Below are positions 26,112 to 36,500 of a stretch of 64,000 bases of DNA, piece by piece. Location of the stretch: contig JBBINR010000016.1 in the NCBI GenBank assembly GCA_037443785.1, positions 1-64,000 on the forward strand. The letters are read 5' to 3'. This stretch comes from JAQUOA01 sp037443785. GTDB taxonomy: Bacteria; Bacteroidota; Ignavibacteria; UBA10030; UBA8401. Position 1 is the first letter of the stretch. Each line of letters opens with the position of its first letter. The translations under genes and the position numbers were made by a program. The notes under the pieces were generated by a model. It ran no database searches, was not told where the DNA came from, and worked only from the letters and a program-made list of their open reading frames with translations.

Positions 26112-27637
26112 AGGTTTGGCTGCCACTTTTCATTTGTTTGTTTCGTTTTCTTTTTGCTCAACACGATACTTCAATTGTTGCAGTTGTTGGGTCATACAAA
26201 ATTTCTGCGAACGACCTGTTGACCAGTTTTGAATTTGGTCCTGCATTTGTGAAACGGATGCCGGATCCTTTGCGTGAGCATCTAAAATATATGACATATG
26301 AGTATCTCTTGGCGGCAGAAGGAGAGCGTCAACATCTTGGCGAATCGGAGTTTGTGAAACAGCGCGTGCAGGGGCTGGAAGAAGATAATGCTGTTGAGCA
26401 GTTATATCGTCAGGATATTCTTTCAAAGGTAATATTATCGGAAAAACAGATTGAGCAGGATGCAAGGAGTAAAAAAAAAAATATTTCATTTCGCTGGATT
26501 TTTACTGCGTCAAAGGACGATGCCCAAAAGATGTCTGATCGGATAGCGGCATTTCATGCATTTGATTCACTTTTTGCATTGCAACTTGATTCAAATCTAA
26601 CTGCCGGTGATAGATCAAATGAGACATCGTTGTTGAAACTGGAGCGCGACAATGCCGATCTTGCAGCACTCATCAAAAAACTTAAGCCGGGAAACGTTTC
26701 TCATCCAATTGAAGCAAGGGATGGATATTACATAATAAAAATTGACTCTCTTCGGCAAAATCCTATTACCACGCAAACGGAATATGCCGAATTGAAAAAT
26801 CAGGCGATTGAAATCCGAACAAAAATTGAAGCGAATAAGTTGGCAGATCAGTACATCAAAAATCTTATGGATCAGAATTATCCCATCATGAAGGCGGAAG
26901 GATTGAATATCGTGCGTGCGTACCTTGCAGACAAAGGACTTTCGCACGATACAAAAGTAACGTGGAAGATTCCGTCAACATTTATGACAGAAGCTGGTCC
27001 GCAGCCGATCAGTAATTCGGGAAAATATCTTCAACGAACATTGGTAACCTTTGGGAAGAGATCCCTCCAAGTTCGCGATTACGTTGATTGGTACGAGATC
27101 AGACAGTTTCAACTCGATACGAGGTCGGAAAAAGCATTTACGTCGAGTGTCAAAAAGACGATTTGGAAAATGGTTCAGGATAGATTATTGAGCCAAAGGG
27201 CGTACGAAAGAGGATTGGAGCGGATGCCGGACGTCATTCATGAAAAAAATCAATGGAAGTTGAAGTTGTTGTATTTAGCGGAGCGATCGGCCGTTCTTAG
27301 AACGATGAATCTTTCCGATACCGTTCTCCACGCTTATTACATGGAGCACAAAGTGCAGTTTACCGACGCTGATGGAAAAATTAAAAAATACGCCGATGTA
27401 AAAAACGAAGTAAAAACTGATTGTTACTATTCAATGGAAGCAGACGTTCTTCTTAAAAAAATTGCGGAGATAAAAAAAGAAATTCCGGTTACAGTTAATG
27501 AAGAATTGTTGCACAGGTTGTCGCTGAACGTTCAACGGGATATCCATTCTATTGATGCAGTCTTTTATAAACCGGGTGGCACATTCCCGCATGTTGCATT
27601 CCCAACCATTGATGAAGCATGGAGCAGAGTCCGTTGA
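26108..27637 (+). CDS. Exported parvulin-like peptidyl-prolyl isomerase/chaperone
   Basis: 509 residues, overlapping the permease stop by four bases. Signal peptide about 1-17 (LFAQ). A SurA-like N-terminal helical region is followed by a parvulin-type domain (about 130-215: SFRWIFTASKDDAQKMSDRI, LKPGNVSHPIEARDGYYIIK), then a long C-terminal part with a second degenerate region. Periplasmic members fold outer-membrane barrels. Its place inside a sugar-uptake operon is unusual; a dedicated helper for the TonB receptor and PorV-like barrel encoded upstream would make sense (inference). Confidence 0.7.
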   Translation: MKVWLPLFICLFRFLFAQHDTSIVAVVGSYKISANDLLTSFEFGPAFVKRMPDPLREHLKYMTYEYLLAAEGERQHLGESEFVKQRVQGLEEDNAVEQLYRQDILSKVILSEKQIEQDARSKKKNISFRWIFTASKDDAQKMSDRIAAFHAFDSLFALQLDSNLTAGDRSNETSLLKLERDNADLAALIKKLKPGNVSHPIEARDGYYIIKIDSLRQNPITTQTEYAELKNQAIEIRTKIEANKLADQYIKNLMDQNYPIMKAEGLNIVRAYLADKGLSHDTKVTWKIPSTFMTEAGPQPISNSGKYLQRTLVTFGKRSLQVRDYVDWYEIRQFQLDTRSEKAFTSSVKKTIWKMVQDRLLSQRAYERGLERMPDVIHEKNQWKLKLLYLAERSAVLRTMNLSDTVLHAYYMEHKVQFTDADGKIKKYADVKNEVKTDCYYSMEADVLLKKIAEIKKEIPVTVNEELLHRLSLNVQRDIHSIDAVFYKPGGTFPHVAFPTIDEAWSRVR

Positions 27638-30180
27638 AAAAAAGTTCTAAAATATTTCATGTTATTCTTTTTTGTATTGTCGTGTCAAAGGGACAGAATG
27701 TTGATCCATTATCATTTGCATTTGACAAAAAATATGGACAGGTGGAAGTTGGCGGTCCCTTTGTTGGAATGGAGTTTCATCACAGTAATCCGCTTCCATC
27801 GCGAATAAGTTTTTACTATCCGGTTGCCAACAGCATTGATGTCAGCACAGGATATTGGGAACGGGATGCATCCCGTCCGATGGCAATTGGAATACAAGTG
27901 GGTAATGGAAAGAAAAAATGGATCGGGAAAGAAGGCTGGCGATATGATCTTAGTCCGCATACAGTAAGTTTCTATGATAGAGACTCTCTCGTATCGTATA
28001 AAATACGCTATGAGTTTTGTTTGAACGAACCTGCGGCAGTTTTTTCGTTGAACGTGAAAAATGAATCCGGAATTTCACGACGGGTTACGGTTTATTCGCA
28101 TCTTCTTCTTGCATTGCGGACATGTCAAACATATTCGCGAAAAGATTCTGCAGCAATGGAATATATTCCGCAAAATCAGGCGGTGATCGCAAACTTTCCG
28201 GATGCTGATACAAAGTTTGCATCTGTATTTGTCATGAATGCCGGCGAGCACGCTGCAAAAACTTGGATCGATGCAGACGAAATTCGTGCAACGGATGACG
28301 GAAAAAGTCTCTGGATTGATAGCACGCTTGCAGCTGGAGAATTGACTGCCAAAAAAAGAATACGTGCAATGGCAGCATACCAATATGTGAAAGAGCTTCA
28401 GCCTGGCGAAGTGATGACAATAGTTCAAGTGATTGGAAGTTCAAATCAGGATGAGGCTGCTAAAAAAGTTTTAGCTCCTTCAACAATTTGGCAGAATGAA
28501 ATCAATGCATTTAATGATCTTGTAAGAAAAAAAGCATCGTCTGAAACAATTTTCCGGACGAATGATCCAAAAATAGATCGAACTCTGCAATGGTCCAAAG
28601 CAATTCTTACAACGAATGCGCATTATATTGACTGGCGGATCGTCCCAATGCCGTGCCCGGCGGAATATAATTTCTTCTTTACGCACGATCTCCTGATGAC
28701 AAATCTCGGCGCAGTGAATTTTGACCTCGATCGTGTGAAAAATAATTTACTGTATGTTGCATCGCTTGCCAAAGATTCGATTATCCCGCATGCATTTTAT
28801 TGGAAAGACGACGGATTTAAATTGGAAATGTGCACACCGTCGAATTGGAATCATCTCTGGTTCATTGAAGTTTCGGCAAGTTATCTTCGTCATTCGCTCG
28901 ACACGGCAACCATCAAACAATTGTATCCGCTTATCTCAAAAAGTCTTTCGGAAATATTAACACAGCTCAAAAGTGATAATCTAATGTACGCATTTCGTCC
29001 TGATTGGTGGGATCTTGGCTGGAAGGAAGGGCCGCGAACGTATATCACTGCATTAAGCATTCGCGCTATTGAAGATTATTTATTTATTGCGTCGATGATT
29101 GATAAAGGAAATCCCTCTCTTCTTAATTTAGAACATCATGCAAACAACATGCGTTCTGCACTTGTAACGAAGCTGTGGGATGACTCTGTGAATTTTCTTA
29201 TCAATTACAATGGTGCCGATAAAGATATTCACCGCTACATGGGTTCCCTTCTTGCTCCATCATATCATTTGCTTGATGAGGCACGAACAAATAAAATGCT
29301 TGAAACAACCAAAGAAGATTTGCTGGCACCGAATGTCGGCATTCGCGCCGTAATGCCGGCAGATTTCGATCAGGATTCTGTTATCAAATATTTTAAAATC
29401 GTTGGAGACGAAGCAGGAAAAGCATACACATATATCAACGGCGGAGTGTGGCCTCATAATAATGCATGGTATGCTCTGGCATTGAACGCCGCCGAAAAAT
29501 CCGAAGAGGCCCTTGCCTTTGTCAAACAAATGATGACGATTGACGGCGTGGCGGAAAGTCCGAACGGAATTCCCGCAATGTATGAGTATCGATATTCCAA
29601 TCCTTCCTCATCGAAATACGGCGAAATTGATAAACCGTCGTTTCTCTGGGCTGGCGGGTTTTATCTTTATACGATGTACACATTGGCCGGAATGAATGAC
29701 AATGTGTGGAATCTTTCCGTGGGTGAAAATCATGCACAGTTTGATTCGACTATCTATTTCAATTATACGTTTGGTGACATGAAAGATGTTTCTTTAGGCG
29801 GAAACGGGAAACAGTTTAGCGAAATTTCTTTTGACGGAAAAAAAATTCCATCTCTTATTCTTCCCGTAGAGAGACGATCAGCAAAAAATATTTCGATCAA
29901 GTTTGGTTCGACTTCGGAGCCGTATTTAACAAATGCGAATGCCGTTGTTCATTCGGTGAAATATTCGACGGCGAAGAAACAATTTGAATGTATGGTTTCA
30001 TCTTTTAAGGGGCATTCAACGACATTGAATATTAGTGGGAAAGCAAAACCGAATCGGATTCTATTAAATGGCAAACTCATAAAAAATGTTGTAGTAAATA
30101 AAAAATCTGAAACATTATTTAATATTGCTGTAATGTTTACTGCTTCAAATTCAAGTGACAAAATAACAATCAAGTGGTAA
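27619..30180 (+). CDS. Exported alpha/alpha-toroid glycosidase-like protein
   Basis: 853 residues. ATG 27619 overlaps the previous gene by 19 bases; a TTG at 27634 with GGAG at 27621 is an alternative and gives a cleaner signal peptide (KKSSKIFHVILFCIVVSKGQ). An N-terminal beta-sandwich (about 30-290) precedes a helical region (about 320-690) with PMPCPAEYNFFFTHDLLM, RPDWWDLGWKEG and GGVWPHNNAWYALAL, a pattern seen in amylo-1,6-glucosidase, GH63 and GH94-type (alpha/alpha)6 enzymes. A short C-terminal beta domain closes it. Candidate acids are in THDLLMTNLG and the WWDLGWKEG loop. The exact family and substrate cannot be fixed from sequence reading; a periplasmic glycosidase acting on the imported glycan is most likely. 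Confidence 0.65.
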   Translation: MEQSPLKKSSKIFHVILFCIVVSKGQNVDPLSFAFDKKYGQVEVGGPFVGMEFHHSNPLPSRISFYYPVANSIDVSTGYWERDASRPMAIGIQVGNGKKKWIGKEGWRYDLSPHTVSFYDRDSLVSYKIRYEFCLNEPAAVFSLNVKNESGISRRVTVYSHLLLALRTCQTYSRKDSAAMEYIPQNQAVIANFPDADTKFASVFVMNAGEHAAKTWIDADEIRATDDGKSLWIDSTLAAGELTAKKRIRAMAAYQYVKELQPGEVMTIVQVIGSSNQDEAAKKVLAPSTIWQNEINAFNDLVRKKASSETIFRTNDPKIDRTLQWSKAILTTNAHYIDWRIVPMPCPAEYNFFFTHDLLMTNLGAVNFDLDRVKNNLLYVASLAKDSIIPHAFYWKDDGFKLEMCTPSNWNHLWFIEVSASYLRHSLDTATIKQLYPLISKSLSEILTQLKSDNLMYAFRPDWWDLGWKEGPRTYITALSIRAIEDYLFIASMIDKGNPSLLNLEHHANNMRSALVTKLWDDSVNFLINYNGADKDIHRYMGSLLAPSYHLLDEARTNKMLETTKEDLLAPNVGIRAVMPADFDQDSVIKYFKIVGDEAGKAYTYINGGVWPHNNAWYALALNAAEKSEEALAFVKQMMTIDGVAESPNGIPAMYEYRYSNPSSSKYGEIDKPSFLWAGGFYLYTMYTLAGMNDNVWNLSVGENHAQFDSTIYFNYTFGDMKDVSLGGNGKQFSEISFDGKKIPSLILPVERRSAKNISIKFGSTSEPYLTNANAVVHSVKYSTAKKQFECMVSSFKGHSTTLNISGKAKPNRILLNGKLIKNVVVNKKSETLFNIAVMFTASNSSDKITIKW

Positions 30181-30184
30181 TGCG

Positions 30185-31195
30185 ATGAAAGCCGCATTGT
30201 TTGAAAAGCCAAATCGTCTTTCCGTTGTGCAGCGGCCGCTTCGCTCGTTGTTGGAGAATGAAGTGCTCGTTCGCGTGCAGTCGTGCGGAGTATGCGGCAC
30301 GGATGTACACATTGTGAAAGGGGAATCTCGATCTGCCTCTTCGGTAGTATTGGGACATGAATACTCCGGGGTAATAGAGGACGTAGGAACGGAGATTAAA
30401 AATTTTTTTCTCGGTCAGCGCGTGGCGATTGATCCAAATATTTCCTGCGGCACATGTTATTTTTGTCGAAGAGGGGAAGTCCATCTCTGTTCCAATTTAC
30501 GGGCGCTCGGCGTTGATATTGATGGCGGGATGGCAGAGTTTTGCATTGTTCCCGAGCAGCAATTATATCATTTGCCTGAGAAGTTTCCGATGACGGCGAG
30601 CGCATTTATTGAACCGGTCTCGTGCGTGCTGCACGGAATTGATCGCGCGTCAATTACGGTCGGTGATACGGTTGTCATTTTGGGAAGCGGAACAATTGGA
30701 TTGATGATGGTGCAGTTAGCAAAATCTGCGGGTGCTGCAACGACGATAGTTGTTGAGCCGTTAGAAAAAAAACGTACGATCGCCCGGCAGCTTGGTACTT
30801 CGCATGTGTTGAACCCAAATGAAATTAATGTAAAAGATGCAGTCACAGACATTACGGGAGTCGGTGCTGACGTTGTGATAGAGTGTGCGGGGAGAACGTC
30901 AATCTCGCAAGATGCATTGGAACTTGTGCGCCGTGGAGGAACGGTGGAGTTTTTTGGCGTTTGTCCTGTTGGAAAAACCTTTCCGATTGAACCAAACCAA
31001 ATCTATTTCAAAGAATTAACAATTGTTGGATCGTATGTTAATCCATTGACATTTGACCGTGCAATTAAAGCGTTGTCTTCCGGAATAATCAAGGTGAATG
31101 ATTTTCCGATCAATATTTTTTCTCTCGACAATGTTCATGAAGCACTCCGGTATCAAGAAGAAGGCTTAACAATTAAAAGCATTATAGAACCATAA
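30185..31195 (+). CDS. Zinc-dependent medium-chain alcohol/polyol dehydrogenase
   Basis: 336 residues, cytoplasmic. CGVCGTDVHIVKGE supplies the catalytic-zinc cysteine, GHEYSGVIEDVG the zinc-site histidine and glutamate, CGTCYFCRRGEVHLC the four structural-zinc cysteines, and ILGSGTIGLMMVQLAKSAG the NAD(P)-binding glycine loop. This is the sorbitol/threonine dehydrogenase branch. In this setting it may oxidise a polyol or interconvert sugar and polyol before the PfkB kinase that follows 5 bases later. Substrate unproven. Confidence 0.88.
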   Translation: MKAALFEKPNRLSVVQRPLRSLLENEVLVRVQSCGVCGTDVHIVKGESRSASSVVLGHEYSGVIEDVGTEIKNFFLGQRVAIDPNISCGTCYFCRRGEVHLCSNLRALGVDIDGGMAEFCIVPEQQLYHLPEKFPMTASAFIEPVSCVLHGIDRASITVGDTVVILGSGTIGLMMVQLAKSAGAATTIVVEPLEKKRTIARQLGTSHVLNPNEINVKDAVTDITGVGADVVIECAGRTSISQDALELVRRGGTVEFFGVCPVGKTFPIEPNQIYFKELTIVGSYVNPLTFDRAIKALSSGIIKVNDFPINIFSLDNVHEALRYQEEGLTIKSIIEP

Positions 31196-31200
31196 AGAAT

Positions 31201-32172
31201 ATGAAAGTTCCAGAAGTCACTTCGGTTGGTGAAGCGCTCATCGATCTTGTTTCATCCGAACCGACAAAAAGTCTTTCGACAGCGAAGCGGTTTATAAAAA
31301 TGGCCGGTGGAGCACCGGCAAATGTTGCTGTTGGTCTGGCACGATTGGGCATTCGCACAGCTTTTCTTGGCAAAGTTGGAGACGATTCTTTCGGACGATT
31401 CCTCAAAGCTGAATTGAAAAGTCTCGGCGTAGAAACGAAATGGATTATCAGTGATCCGGATTATAAAACCCGTCTTGCATTTGTTGCGGTGACCAAAACC
31501 GGTGATCGAGATTTCGAATTTTGGGAAAAAGATCCGGCAGATCAGCACTTAATGAAAAAAGAAATCGATTATGATGCTATTTGCCAATCAACAATTATCA
31601 ATATTGGACCGTTTTTATTGCTCAACGATGAGACAAGAAGAAGTGCTTTTGCAATTGCCGACCATGCTAAACGAAAAGGAAAATGGATTTCCTTTGATCC
31701 AAATATCAGGATGTCGCTATGGAAAAATCCGAAAGAAGCGGTAAGCATTTATCAATCGATGATTCGACGGGCAACAATCCTTCGATTGAATGATAGTGAA
31801 GCAAAATTTTTGACAGGAACAAAAAATCTGAGAAGTGCAATTGATAAACTTCTTTCAATGGGTCCTGCGCTAGTTGTTGTCACTCGCGATAAAAAGGGAT
31901 GCACATTTGCGACGACAAAATTTTTTGAAGAAGTAAAAGGTTTTTCAGTTAAAACCGTTGACACAACAGGATGCGGGGACGGATTTTTGGCAGGATTGTT
32001 AGCAGGAATTATTTGGAGCAAAAAATCAATTGATACATTGACTGTGTTAGATCTCATTATTATTTGCAGAACTGCAAACGCTGTAGGTGCACTCGTTGCA
32101 ACGAATCGCGGTGCCATTGCTGCAATGCCGTCGCTTGATGATGTGGATAATTTTCTTCGGAGACAACAATGA
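31201..32172 (+). CDS. PfkB-family sugar kinase (fructokinase-like)
   Basis: 323 residues. GGAPANVAVGLARLG is the sugar-binding N-terminal signature and DTTGCGDGFLAGLLAG the C-terminal anion-hole/catalytic motif with the base Asp in GCGD (usually GAGD). It should phosphorylate a ketose such as fructose at the hydroxymethyl end. With the dehydrogenase before it, a route polyol or mannose-derived ketose to sugar phosphate is plausible (inference). Its last four bases overlap the next start. Confidence 0.88.
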   Translation: MKVPEVTSVGEALIDLVSSEPTKSLSTAKRFIKMAGGAPANVAVGLARLGIRTAFLGKVGDDSFGRFLKAELKSLGVETKWIISDPDYKTRLAFVAVTKTGDRDFEFWEKDPADQHLMKKEIDYDAICQSTIINIGPFLLLNDETRRSAFAIADHAKRKGKWISFDPNIRMSLWKNPKEAVSIYQSMIRRATILRLNDSEAKFLTGTKNLRSAIDKLLSMGPALVVVTRDKKGCTFATTKFFEEVKGFSVKTVDTTGCGDGFLAGLLAGIIWSKKSIDTLTVLDLIIICRTANAVGALVATNRGAIAAMPSLDDVDNFLRRQQ

Positions 32173-33551
32173 AAATTTTAAAAATTGCTTTTGCCATTGT
32201 TGCTTTCGGCTCAATTACGTTCTCGCAGCAGTCGTTGGTGAACTTTGCGCATCTTGAACATTTGACGGAGGGAATTTATTTCAACGGTGACTCTGTCAAC
32301 TTCGTCCATATTTATGCTGATTATCCTTCGTACAAATGGATCGATGCAAACGATGAAGGAATTGCCTGCGTGGATGATGCGGCGCGTGCGTCGGTTGCAT
32401 GTTTGCGTCACTATGAATTGACGAAAACGCATTCAAGTTTAAAGAAAGCGAAAGAGCTATTGAAGTTTATTATCAAAATGCAGGCAAGCGACGGTCATTT
32501 CTACAATTTTATTTTTGCCGACCATACAATTAATCGGAACGGAAAGACGAGTTACAAATCATTCGGCTGGTGGGCTGCTCGCGGAATGTGGTGCATGGGT
32601 TTAGGATTCCGTGTTTTTGAAAAAACTGATCCGGCATTCGCATCCGAACTTCAAAAAGGAATCGAAGAAACATTTTATTCACTTGATACATTGCTGCTGA
32701 AGTATGGAAAAACAAGAACAATGTCAGGTTTAACGATTCCGCAATGGCTGCTGTACGAATCGGGTTCCGACGCAACAACCGAATTGGTTTTAGGACTCAA
32801 TCAATTTTATACGGCAACATCCGACAAGAAAGTAAAAACGTATATCGAAAAATTGTGCAATGGAATGATGATGATGCAGAACGGAGATATAAAAACGTAT
32901 CCGTACGGACTTCACCGTTCGTGGGAAACAATGTGGCATGCGTGGGGAAATAGCCAAACACAAGCGCTAGCGGAAGCCGGAAAATTGCTGAACAACAAAA
33001 AAATGATTCAATCGGCAAAGCTGGAAGCCGATGGATTTTATTCGCGGCTGTTAATTCAAGGATTTAAGCGTGAATTTGATGTCGCTGATTCATTGAATAA
33101 GCGAGAGTTTGAACAAATTGCATACGATATTCGACCGATGACGGTAGGACTGCTTCGATTATTTGACGTGACGAATGACAGCACGTATTTGGTGATGGCC
33201 AAAATTGCCGCTTCATGGTTTTTTGGAAACAACGTTGGTTCGATTCAAATGTATGATCCGAAGACAGGGCGATGTTTCGACGGAATTCATAGCGCAACGG
33301 ACTACAGTAAAAATTCCGGTGCAGAATCAACAATTGAAGCATTGAACGTGATGATTGAACTTCAGCCATACCTTACAGATGCAAAATATTTTCCAGTGCA
33401 ACAAAATAAAAAATTTGAATCGAAGAAATATTTATACGGTTCATTTTCTAACGGGGATGATACAATTGGACTGCTAATTGATAAAGAACAAGAAAAGGTT
33501 TCAGTACTAAAAGGCAAGAATCTTTTTGAATTTGAAAAATCATTGCAATGA
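32169..33551 (+). CDS. Exported six-hairpin (alpha/alpha-toroid) glycosidase-like protein
   Basis: 460 residues. Signal peptide about 1-19 (ITFSQ). The body is entirely helical-repeat type: DEGIACVDDAARASVACLRH, QASDGHFYNFIF, SFGWWAARGMWCMGLG and HAWGNSQTQALAEAGKLL, as in six-hairpin glycosidase-like folds. A short beta tail ends the protein. Conserved acidic residues (VDDAARA) and aromatic clusters suggest a sugar-binding groove, but I cannot assign a known family. It overlaps both neighbours by four bases and probably acts in the periplasm on the same glycan. Confidence 0.6.
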   Translation: MKILKIAFAIVAFGSITFSQQSLVNFAHLEHLTEGIYFNGDSVNFVHIYADYPSYKWIDANDEGIACVDDAARASVACLRHYELTKTHSSLKKAKELLKFIIKMQASDGHFYNFIFADHTINRNGKTSYKSFGWWAARGMWCMGLGFRVFEKTDPAFASELQKGIEETFYSLDTLLLKYGKTRTMSGLTIPQWLLYESGSDATTELVLGLNQFYTATSDKKVKTYIEKLCNGMMMMQNGDIKTYPYGLHRSWETMWHAWGNSQTQALAEAGKLLNNKKMIQSAKLEADGFYSRLLIQGFKREFDVADSLNKREFEQIAYDIRPMTVGLLRLFDVTNDSTYLVMAKIAASWFFGNNVGSIQMYDPKTGRCFDGIHSATDYSKNSGAESTIEALNVMIELQPYLTDAKYFPVQQNKKFESKKYLYGSFSNGDDTIGLLIDKEQEKVSVLKGKNLFEFEKSLQ

Positions 33552-36500
33552 AATTTTACAGGAATATCGTTCTAATGTTTTTGATTGTGATAATCGAGCT
33601 GCCGTTATACGGCCAACAAATTAGTATTGATCGAATCAATCAAATGCCGAATCTTCCTCAGCCATATTTGATGCGTGATTGGAAATTCGTCGCGAAGGGA
33701 TATGATTCGCTTGTCTTTTCTTCATTAAGCGGAACATATCTTCCATTGAATAAACTGTATTCAAACACCGTAAACTATCCCGGATCGCAAAGCTTCAAAT
33801 TGCAATCGTATGTTGGTTCACCGGATTTTGGCGGAGAAGGAATAAACTGTCTGCCTGCAGTTATTGGCGCCGAGTTGGCCGGTATCAATAAAAAAAATCA
33901 AAATGGAATTGATTGGGTGTCGATGTGCAAGGAATGGTTCAATACGCTTCCGTCGGAAAAAATTTATCTTAATGGACCGAGAGCAACCAATGGGGATGAT
34001 TGGTGGTATGAAACAATGCCGAACGTATTTTTTTATCAGTTGTACAGTTTACATCCCGATGTCAATGAATTTCAAACACAAACTACGATTGTTGCAGATC
34101 GTTGGCTTGAAGCAGTGCAGGCGATGGGAGGAAGTTCTACTCCATGGACTATTCCCAACATGGATCATCGAGCCTGGAAATTTTCTACAATGATGCCGTA
34201 CGATAACGATGTTCACGAACCCGAAGCATCCGGAGCGATTGCGTGGATATTGTATCAAGCGTACATAAAAACGGGGAATCAAAAATATCGGATTGGTGCA
34301 GAATTGGCAATGGAATTTCTCAATGATCGATCATTGAATCCATCGTATGAATTGCAGCTTTCCTATGGAACATATCTTGCCGCGCGAATGAATGCGGAGC
34401 TTGGAACACAATACAATCTCCAAAAATTATTTACATGGTGTTTCAATATCGGTCCGCTTCGTTCGTGGGGAGCAACTCTTGGAAAATGGGGGGCGTACGA
34501 TTGTTCCGGTTTAATAGGAGAAGTACAACAATTCAATCCCAGTTACGCTTTTTTGATGAATACATTCCAGCAAGTCGGGACGCTTGCGCCGATTGCGCGA
34601 TATGATGATCGATATGCGAATGCACTTGGGAAATGGATCTTGAATGCGGCAAATGCAGTTCGACTTTTCTACCCCAATTTTCTCCCTGATTCAAATCAGG
34701 ACAGCAGAGCGTGGTCGTTACAATACGATGAGCATTCATTTATTGGACATGAAGCGATGAGGCAATCACAATTGTCTAAAAGTCCATTTGCTACGGGAGA
34801 TGCCATTCAAAATAATTGGGCTGAAACGAATCTTGCATTGTACGGTTCTTCTCATGTTGGATATCTTGGAGCCGTTGTTGAAACTACCGATGTAGCAATG
34901 GTACTTCAACTAAATTTACTTGCGACAGATTTTAGGCACACATCCGCATATCCGACGTTTCTCTATTATAACCCATATGATTCCACAGTTGCTGTTTCTA
35001 TCAATGTCGGAGGAAGCAGCGTTGATCTTTACGATGCAGTTGCAAACGTTTTTGTAAAGAGCAATGTCATCAATCAAACGACATTTGATATCCCATCGTA
35101 TTCATCACGTGTTATTGTTCTTGCGCCTTCCGGGGGGACAATTACTTACAACGAGGGGAAAATGTTGATTGATAATGTGGTGGTAGATTACAGTTCAGAT
35201 CATATTGCAGGTAATCATCCACCGAGAATTAAGGCAGTCAGTACGAAAAAAGATACAGTGACTACAAACTCTATCATTGAATTATTTTGTACTGCAGAAG
35301 ACATTGATGGTGATTCAATTTCTATTGCGTGGAGTTCATCTCATGGTATTTTACCTGGAAGCGGATCCCAAATAACATGGACAGTTCCAGATTCCGAAGG
35401 AATCTATTCGATTTTCTGTACTGTAAAAGATTCAAAAAATGCTGAAACGGTTGATACGATATCTCTTAATGTTGTAAAAAAAATTAACCATAGCCCAACG
35501 ATACAAAAAATCCATGTTCTCCCTCGAAAAATAAATTTGAATTCTTCAGCACAGATTAATTGTTACGCGGCAGATAGTGATTCCGACACATTACAGTACA
35601 CATGGTCATCATCCAATGGAACATTTTTTGGAAGCGGCAGCTCCGTTTCGTGGCAAAGTCCATCGACTGCAGGAAATTTTTGGTTGAAATGTATCGTCGA
35701 TGATAATCATGGCGGAATTGTTTACGACAGCATTGCGGTGGAGGTAAGAGATTTTTCACTCTATACAAAAGGAAATGTTTTGGCGTATTACCCGTTCAAC
35801 GGAAATGCGAATGATGCGTCGGGAAATAATAGGAATGGAACTGCGGCTAATGTTTTGTTGGTGCCGGACCGTAACGGAAATTTGAACAGTGCATATTCTT
35901 TTGATGGTGTTACATCTTCAGTCCAAATTCCAAACGACAATGGATTGAATACGCAAAATGCCATTGCAATAAATTTCTGGATGAAGATTGGCGCGTTTTA
36001 TTATCGTGAGCAATATCCGATCTCCCACGGTAATTGGCAAAACCGATGGAAAGTTTCTATTTCGAATAATCGGCTTCGCTGGACAGTGAAAACATCAACC
36101 GGCATTAAAGATCTCGATTCAGAAACAGGGCTGCAGATTGATTCTCTTTACAATGTTACTGTTTTGTATGGCAACGGCGAAATGGAGCTTTATTTGAATG
36201 GTGAACTCGATGCGTTTGCTCCCTGGAGTGGAACAATTCAAACAACGTCAACGGCACTGACCATCGGGCAATCGCTTCCCAATGACAACAATTATAATTT
36301 CAACGGAGTGCTCGACGATGTTCGTATTTTTGATTATGAATTATCACCTGACGAAATCGCGGCATTCTCATCACGAGTGACATCAGTGAAAAATTATTCA
36401 ACAAAAATGATTCCGGAAAAATTTTCTCTTGAATCGTTCCCGAATCCGTTTAACCCATCAACGACAATTCAATTTTCACTTCCAATCGGTGGATATGTTC

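Noticed and set aside
26691..26700. GAAACGTTTC palindrome as a further LacI operator
   Set aside because: It is internal to the foldase gene, lacks the outer TCG/CGA bases fully and has no promoter nearby; likely chance.
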